Source: JALVIU01 sp964462295 (GTDB lineage Bacteria > Atribacterota > JALVIU01). Taken from it: a DNA stretch of 9,663 nt. Shown in pieces: positions 6,361-9,663 of the stretch; within the stretch, counting starts at the first letter, position 1, and each line of letters opens with the position of its first letter. Both the position numbers and the translations under genes were made by a program. Under the pieces are notes generated by a model. It searched no databases, had not been told where the DNA came from, and saw nothing but the letters and a program-made list of their open reading frames with translations. The DNA lies in NCBI GenBank assembly GCA_964462295.1, contig CAYWXH010000068.1:1-9663 (forward strand), read 5' to 3'.

Positions 6361-7917
6361 ATGAGATACTTTTTGGTAATTGATGCAGGTACAGGAAGTG
6401 GAAGGGCGGTGCTCTTTGATGAGGTTGGCCATGAGATCGCCTTTTCTCAAAGGGAGTGGAGACATCTTAACCTAACAGGGGTACCTGGTGCAATCGATTT
6501 TGATGTAGAAGGAAACTGGAAAATTATAAAAGAGCTAATAAGAGAGGCAGTATCTAAGGCGAAAATAGACCCTAAACAGATAATAGGGATAACATCTACC
6601 TCTATGAGAGAAGGCCTCGTCCTCTACGATAAAGAGGGAAACGAGATTTGGGCATGTTCCAATGTAGATGCAAGGGCACAGGAAGAGGTAGTACTCCTAA
6701 AAGAAAAGGGACTGGAGAAAGAGGTCTATAACATTACAGGCCAGACATTTTCCATATCAGATGTGCCAAGACTACTTTGGGTAAAAAGACATCTACCAGA
6801 AGTATATGATAAAATTCACACACTTGGTATGATAAGTGATTGGGTAATATATAAGCTTTCAGGGGAGTTTAGAGTAGAACCTTCCAATGTATCTACTTCT
6901 GGTTTTTTCCATACTATGGAGAGAAGATGGGATGATACACTTATCGAAAAGTTAGAACTTCCCCCATCTATATACCCAGAAGTGGTAGAGCCTGGTACAA
7001 AAATAGGAAAGATTAAACCTGATCTTGCCGAGGAGCTTGGATTATCGAAAGAGACGGAGATTATAATGGGTGGTGGAGATGCACAACTTGGTACAATCGG
7101 CGTAGGGGCTGTATCTGAATATGACACGGTAATACTAGGTGGTACATTCTGGCAACAAGAGGTAAATATCGAAAAACCTATTCCCCATCCTGAAGGAAAG
7201 ATAAGAATAAATGCACATGCTGTACCAGGTCTTTGGCAGTATGAGGGGATCTCTTTTCTCATTGGACTTACAATGAGGTGGTTCAGGGATGCCTTCTGTA
7301 GAGAAGAGGTAAAGATGGCAAAAGAGCTTGGCATATCTGCATATTCTATCCTTTCTGAACAGGCAAAAGGCGTTCCAGCCGGGGCCTATGAGATTATGCC
7401 CATATTTTCAGATGTAATGAACTATATGCACTGGAAACATGCAGCACCATCACTTCTCAATTTTGATATAAATGAACCAGAAAAATTTGGAAAACCTCAA
7501 ATTTTCCGTGCACTCATGGAAAATGCAGGATTCAATAGTTTTGGAAATCTAAAAGAGATTGCGGATGTTATAGGGTTTTATCCAAAAGAGATCATATTTG
7601 CAGGTGGTGCATCATATAGTCCTGTATGGTCATCTATAATGGCATCTGTTCTGGGTGTAAAGATAAAAGTGCCAAAGGTAAAAGAGGCAACAGCACTTGG
7701 GGGTATGATGTGTGCAGCGGTAGGAACAGGTCTTTATAAAGACTTTAATGAGGCAAGAGATGTTGTGGTGAGGTTTGAGGCCACCTATGAGCCAGACAAA
7801 GAAGAACATGAGCTTTATAAAGGACTTTTTGATAAATGGAGAAGGGTATATAAAGAGATGTTGGGGCTTTCAGATAAAGGATACTTAAGGTATATGTGGA
7901 AGGCCCCAGGAGAATAA
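6361..7917 (+). CDS. lsrK: AI-2 kinase LsrK
   Basis: This cytoplasmic FGGY-family kinase phosphorylates imported AI-2 (linear DPD) on its C5 hydroxyl, trapping it and making the LsrR inducer. It has 518 aa against about 530 in E. coli. Motifs in order: DAGTGSGRAVLFD (8-20) phosphate loop, TSTSMREGLVLYD (78-90), SNVDARA (100-106), MISDWVIYKLSGE (157-169), GGGDAQLG (237-244) with probable catalytic base D240, LGGTFWQQ (259-266), TMRWFRDAFC (304-313), AGGASYSPVWSS (414-425), KEATALGG (441-448), and a C-terminal WKAPG. The REWRHL, SMREG, TFWQQ, MRWFRDAFC and WKAPG stretches are typical of LsrK rather than xylulose or glycerol kinases. The start lies 15 nt after lsrR with AGGGTGAT (6347-6354) 6 nt upstream. 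Confidence 0.94.
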   Translation: MRYFLVIDAGTGSGRAVLFDEVGHEIAFSQREWRHLNLTGVPGAIDFDVEGNWKIIKELIREAVSKAKIDPKQIIGITSTSMREGLVLYDKEGNEIWACSNVDARAQEEVVLLKEKGLEKEVYNITGQTFSISDVPRLLWVKRHLPEVYDKIHTLGMISDWVIYKLSGEFRVEPSNVSTSGFFHTMERRWDDTLIEKLELPPSIYPEVVEPGTKIGKIKPDLAEELGLSKETEIIMGGGDAQLGTIGVGAVSEYDTVILGGTFWQQEVNIEKPIPHPEGKIRINAHAVPGLWQYEGISFLIGLTMRWFRDAFCREEVKMAKELGISAYSILSEQAKGVPAGAYEIMPIFSDVMNYMHWKHAAPSLLNFDINEPEKFGKPQIFRALMENAGFNSFGNLKEIADVIGFYPKEIIFAGGASYSPVWSSIMASVLGVKIKVPKVKEATALGGMMCAAVGTGLYKDFNEARDVVVRFEATYEPDKEEHELYKGLFDKWRRVYKEMLGLSDKGYLRYMWKAPGE

Positions 7918-7933
7918 TATTTAGGAGGTATCC

Positions 7934-8272
7934 ATGAAGGTTATTAATGAAAAAGATGAGCAATATAGATTTGGAGAATCTGGCCCCAAATATCTCTTAA
8001 GGGGGCCAAATATAGACTTTGGTGTAGTAAGACTCTTACCAGGAGAAGACTTTCCTGATCATTACCATAACAAGGTAGAGGAAAACTTCTTTGTAGTAGA
8101 GGGAGAGATAGATTTTATTATAAATGGTGAGGTAAAGTATCATGCAAAACCTGGGGACCTTGTACATATTCCGCCGCCTGAGACGCACTATCTCAAAAAC
8201 AATGGTGATGTTCCGGCAAAGGCCATATTTGTAAAGGCCCCTTTTGACCCAAAAGATAAGGTCAATGTTTAA
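7934..8272 (+). CDS. Single-domain cupin, candidate phospho-AI-2 isomerase
   Basis: This is a small metal-binding beta-barrel protein of 112 aa. Cupin motif 1 spans about 37-57 (G37, H43, H45, E49 or E50, G57) and motif 2 about 73-89 (P73, G74, H85, N89). The three histidines and one glutamate form the usual metal site. There is no signal peptide, so it is cytoplasmic. It lies 16 nt after lsrK, with AGGAGGT (7923-7929) close before the ATG, and 20 nt before lsrF. In the known pathway the step between LsrK and LsrF is isomerisation of phospho-DPD by LsrG, a ferredoxin-like (ABM) protein absent here. Cupins include several sugar isomerases, so this protein may do that step in LsrG's place. That is inference from position; a sensor or other sugar-modifying role is possible. 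The cupin assignment is firm, the reaction is not. Confidence 0.9.
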   Translation: MKVINEKDEQYRFGESGPKYLLRGPNIDFGVVRLLPGEDFPDHYHNKVEENFFVVEGEIDFIINGEVKYHAKPGDLVHIPPPETHYLKNNGDVPAKAIFVKAPFDPKDKVNV

Positions 8273-8278
8273 GTAAAC

Positions 8279-8287
8279 AGGAGGTGA
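8279..8287 (+). promoter_or_regulatory. Ribosome-binding site fixing the TTG start of lsrF
   Basis: AGGAGGTGA is a near-perfect anti-16S match, ending 5 nt before the TTG at 8293. The next in-frame ATG, at 8320, has no comparable site, so the TTG is the preferred start. Confidence 0.75.
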
Positions 8288-8292
8288 TTTAG

Positions 8293-9111
8293 TTGGATAA
8301 AAAAAAGGTAACAGAAAAAATGAGTTGGGGAAAGAAAAATAGAATAAGAAAGATTATACAAGATGATGGTAGGGTTGTAATGCTTGCCCTTGACCACGGA
8401 TATTTCTTAGGTCCTACACGCGGTATGGAACAGCCAAGAAAGGCCCTTGAGCCACTTTTACCACATGTGGATTCTCTTATGCTATCCCCAGGTATTCTTA
8501 CATCATGTGTTGAGCCTGATTTCAAAGGTGGTATAGTACTTAGATCTTCAGGAGGAAGCTCTATCATATCAGATGACTTATCCAATGAGGGAATAATACT
8601 CAAACCATTAGAGGCAGTAAAACTCAATGCATCAGCTATGGCAATATCTATATTTATAGGAACAAAATATGAAAAACAGACCCTTATGAATCTTGCAGAA
8701 ACTATAAATGAGGCGGCAAAGTATGAGATGCCTGTACTTGCCGTAACAGCTGTAGGAAAAGAACTTGAAAAAAGAGATGCAAGATTTTTGGCACTTTCCT
8801 CTCGTATAGCAGCAGAATTTGGTGCAGATATCGTAAAGACCTATTACTGTGAAAACTTCGAAAAGGTTACAAGTACATGTCCAAAGCCTATAGTTGTAGC
8901 AGGTGGACCAAAGCTCGAGACAGAACTTGATGTATTCGAACTTTGTTATAACTCCATACAGGCAGGTGCTGTAGGGGTTGACATGGGAAGAAATATATGG
9001 CAAAATGAAGACCCAGGTGCAATGGTTCAGGCAATAAAGGCTATTGTACATGATAACTATAAACCAAAAGAGGCAGAGGAACTCTATAAAGAGTTAAAAA
9101 ATAAAAAATAA
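8293..9111 (+). CDS. lsrF: LsrF, phospho-HPD thiolase (DeoC/LacD-family aldolase)
   Basis: This is the last enzyme of AI-2 degradation: a class-I-aldolase-fold protein that transfers an acetyl unit from 3-hydroxy-2,4-pentanedione-5-phosphate to CoA, giving DHAP and acetyl-CoA. Its 272 aa are about 20 fewer than E. coli LsrF, the difference being at the N-terminus. Shared stretches are VMLALDHGYFLGPT (29-42), PGILTSCVEP (66-75), VLRSSGGSSI (82-91), LSNEG (96-100), VTAVGKE (151-157), SSRIAAEFGADIVKTYY (169-185), IVVAGGPKL (200-208) and GAVGVDMGRNIWQ (225-237). K182 in VKTYY matches the Schiff-base lysine. It starts with TTG. In Enterobacteria lsrF follows lsrB; here it is in the regulator-kinase operon. 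A generic DeoC/FbaB-type aldolase is the alternative, but the neighbours and DHGYFxGPT favour LsrF. Confidence 0.92.
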   Translation: MDKKKVTEKMSWGKKNRIRKIIQDDGRVVMLALDHGYFLGPTRGMEQPRKALEPLLPHVDSLMLSPGILTSCVEPDFKGGIVLRSSGGSSIISDDLSNEGIILKPLEAVKLNASAMAISIFIGTKYEKQTLMNLAETINEAAKYEMPVLAVTAVGKELEKRDARFLALSSRIAAEFGADIVKTYYCENFEKVTSTCPKPIVVAGGPKLETELDVFELCYNSIQAGAVGVDMGRNIWQNEDPGAMVQAIKAIVHDNYKPKEAEELYKELKNKK

Positions 9112-9143
9112 AGTGTAATACCCACACCCCCTCCTTCTTACCA

Positions 9144-9179
9144 AAGAAAAGGGGAAGCCTTTTGGCTTCCCCTTTTCTT
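9144..9179. terminator. Bidirectional intrinsic terminator
   Basis: A perfect 16-bp stem, AAGAAAAGGGGAAGCC (9144-9159) with GGCTTCCCCTTTTCTT (9164-9179), closes a TTTT loop. On the plus strand the GC-rich core is followed by TTTTCTTATTTTAT, ending the lsrF operon. On the minus strand it is followed by TTTTCTTTGG, ending the peptidase gene. The peptidase stop codon (9178-9180) overlaps the edge of the stem. Confidence 0.88.
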
Positions 9180-9624
9180 ATTTTATCCACCCTTTTATAA
9201 ACTCTATCGCCTCAAGGGATGCCTTTTTTGCCTTTTCTGTAAGACCTGCCCCAAAAGAGAAGTCATATCCTGCCACAGCGAGAAGATATGCATCGGGAGA
9301 TCTTTTATACTCTCTTTTTGTAAGTGCTATAATATCTTGTACATCTACACTATGGAACATATTATCTGTAAAAGAAGCACTATCTTCTCTTATGGGAATA
9401 AAATCCCACCCCTTATCTTTGTTGACTTTTAAGGAAGAATCTATAAAGATTACACCTTCTGCATCATGTATCCATTCGGAAAGTTCTGGTACAAGTTGCT
9501 GTCCTATCCAAAAATCCACCTTATCTAACGGGGGTCTCCAAATATACTTTAAGCGGGATACAATCCATATTCCTATAGCGTCATCTCTTCTAAATGGATT
9601 TCCATATCCTACTATTTTCATCAT
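9178..9624 (-). CDS. [NiFe]-hydrogenase maturation peptidase (HycI/HyaD/HybD type)
   Basis: This cytoplasmic M52-family endopeptidase removes the C-terminal extension of a [NiFe]-hydrogenase large subunit after nickel insertion. It has 148 aa, normal for the family. The N-terminal motif GYGNPFRRDDAIG (6-18) matches the GxGNxxxxDExxG signature, with D15 at the place of the nickel-binding Glu of HybD. D62 in VIFIDSS and H91 in MFHSVDVQDIIAL match the other two nickel ligands, and FGAGLTEKA near the C-terminus is also typical. No hydrogenase subunit is in the window, so its substrate is unknown; it may be at the end of a hydrogenase cluster to the right or stand alone. Two ATG codons are adjacent (9624 and 9621). 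There is no ribosome-binding site, which fits a leaderless message. It is convergent with lsrF and not obviously part of the Lsr system. Confidence 0.87.
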   Translation of the reverse strand: MMKIVGYGNPFRRDDAIGIWIVSRLKYIWRPPLDKVDFWIGQQLVPELSEWIHDAEGVIFIDSSLKVNKDKGWDFIPIREDSASFTDNMFHSVDVQDIIALTKREYKRSPDAYLLAVAGYDFSFGAGLTEKAKKASLEAIEFIKGWIK

Positions 9625-9630
9625 GTAAGT

Positions 9631-9639
9631 ATTATACCA
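9631..9639 (-). promoter_or_regulatory. Extended -10 promoter of the maturation peptidase
   Basis: The minus strand reads TGGTATAAT, an extended -10 box whose last base is only 6 nt before the first ATG. With usual spacing, transcription starts at or next to A9624, giving a leaderless or nearly leaderless mRNA. The -35 region (about 9654-9659, CAAAAA) is poor, as is common with extended -10 promoters. An AT-rich chance match cannot be excluded. Confidence 0.5.
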
Positions 9640-9663
9640 TAAATCTATAGTATTTTTTGCGCA

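Noticed and set aside
6816..7334. 172-codon open frame on the minus strand inside lsrK
   Set aside because: It is antisense to a region of lsrK with strong kinase motifs, and its translation is a Ser/Pro-rich product with no recognisable domain.

Overview
The window carries a complete Lsr-type autoinducer-2 (AI-2) uptake and processing locus, arranged as two divergent operons around one shared control region. A degenerate repeat region lies on the left edge and a convergent [NiFe]-hydrogenase maturation peptidase gene on the right edge. Protein assignments come from recalled family sequences and motifs; no database search was run.

Organism: the DNA is AT-rich, the proteins are rich in Lys, Glu and Ile, and codon use favours ATA, AGA and AGG. 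The binding protein has an ordinary signal-peptidase-I leader with no lipobox cysteine, which fits a two-membrane (diderm) cell. Together these suggest a low-GC, probably anaerobic and possibly thermophilic bacterium outside the Enterobacteria. Nothing in the window fixes the phylum.

Layout. (1) 1-458: no gene. Two complete hairpin repeats of the common ATTGC...GCAATGAC intergenic type run into a decayed tandem array with a period of about 25-26 bp. A second hairpin follows, then a strong minus-strand terminator. (2) 5160 down to 459, minus strand: lsrA (double ABC ATPase), lsrC and lsrD (permeases) and lsrB (periplasmic binding protein), the same order as enterobacterial lsrACDB. (3) 5161-5388: divergent control region with two near-consensus sigma-70 type promoters, each with a 17-bp spacer, and candidate operator repeats. 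(4) 5389-9111, plus strand: lsrR (SorC-type repressor), lsrK (AI-2 kinase), a small cupin and lsrF (thiolase acting on the AI-2 breakdown product), closely spaced. (5) 9144-9179: bidirectional terminator. (6) 9178-9624, minus strand: hydrogenase maturation peptidase with a promoter that implies a leaderless or nearly leaderless mRNA.

How it works, by analogy to the known Lsr pathway: LsrB captures AI-2, LsrACD imports it, LsrK phosphorylates it, phospho-AI-2 relieves LsrR repression of both operons, and the phosphorylated signal is degraded to DHAP and acetyl-CoA by an isomerase followed by LsrF. The usual isomerase, LsrG, is missing. A single-domain cupin sits between kinase and thiolase in its place and is the most interesting candidate novelty. 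No luxS lies in the window, so the cell could be a signal consumer rather than a producer.
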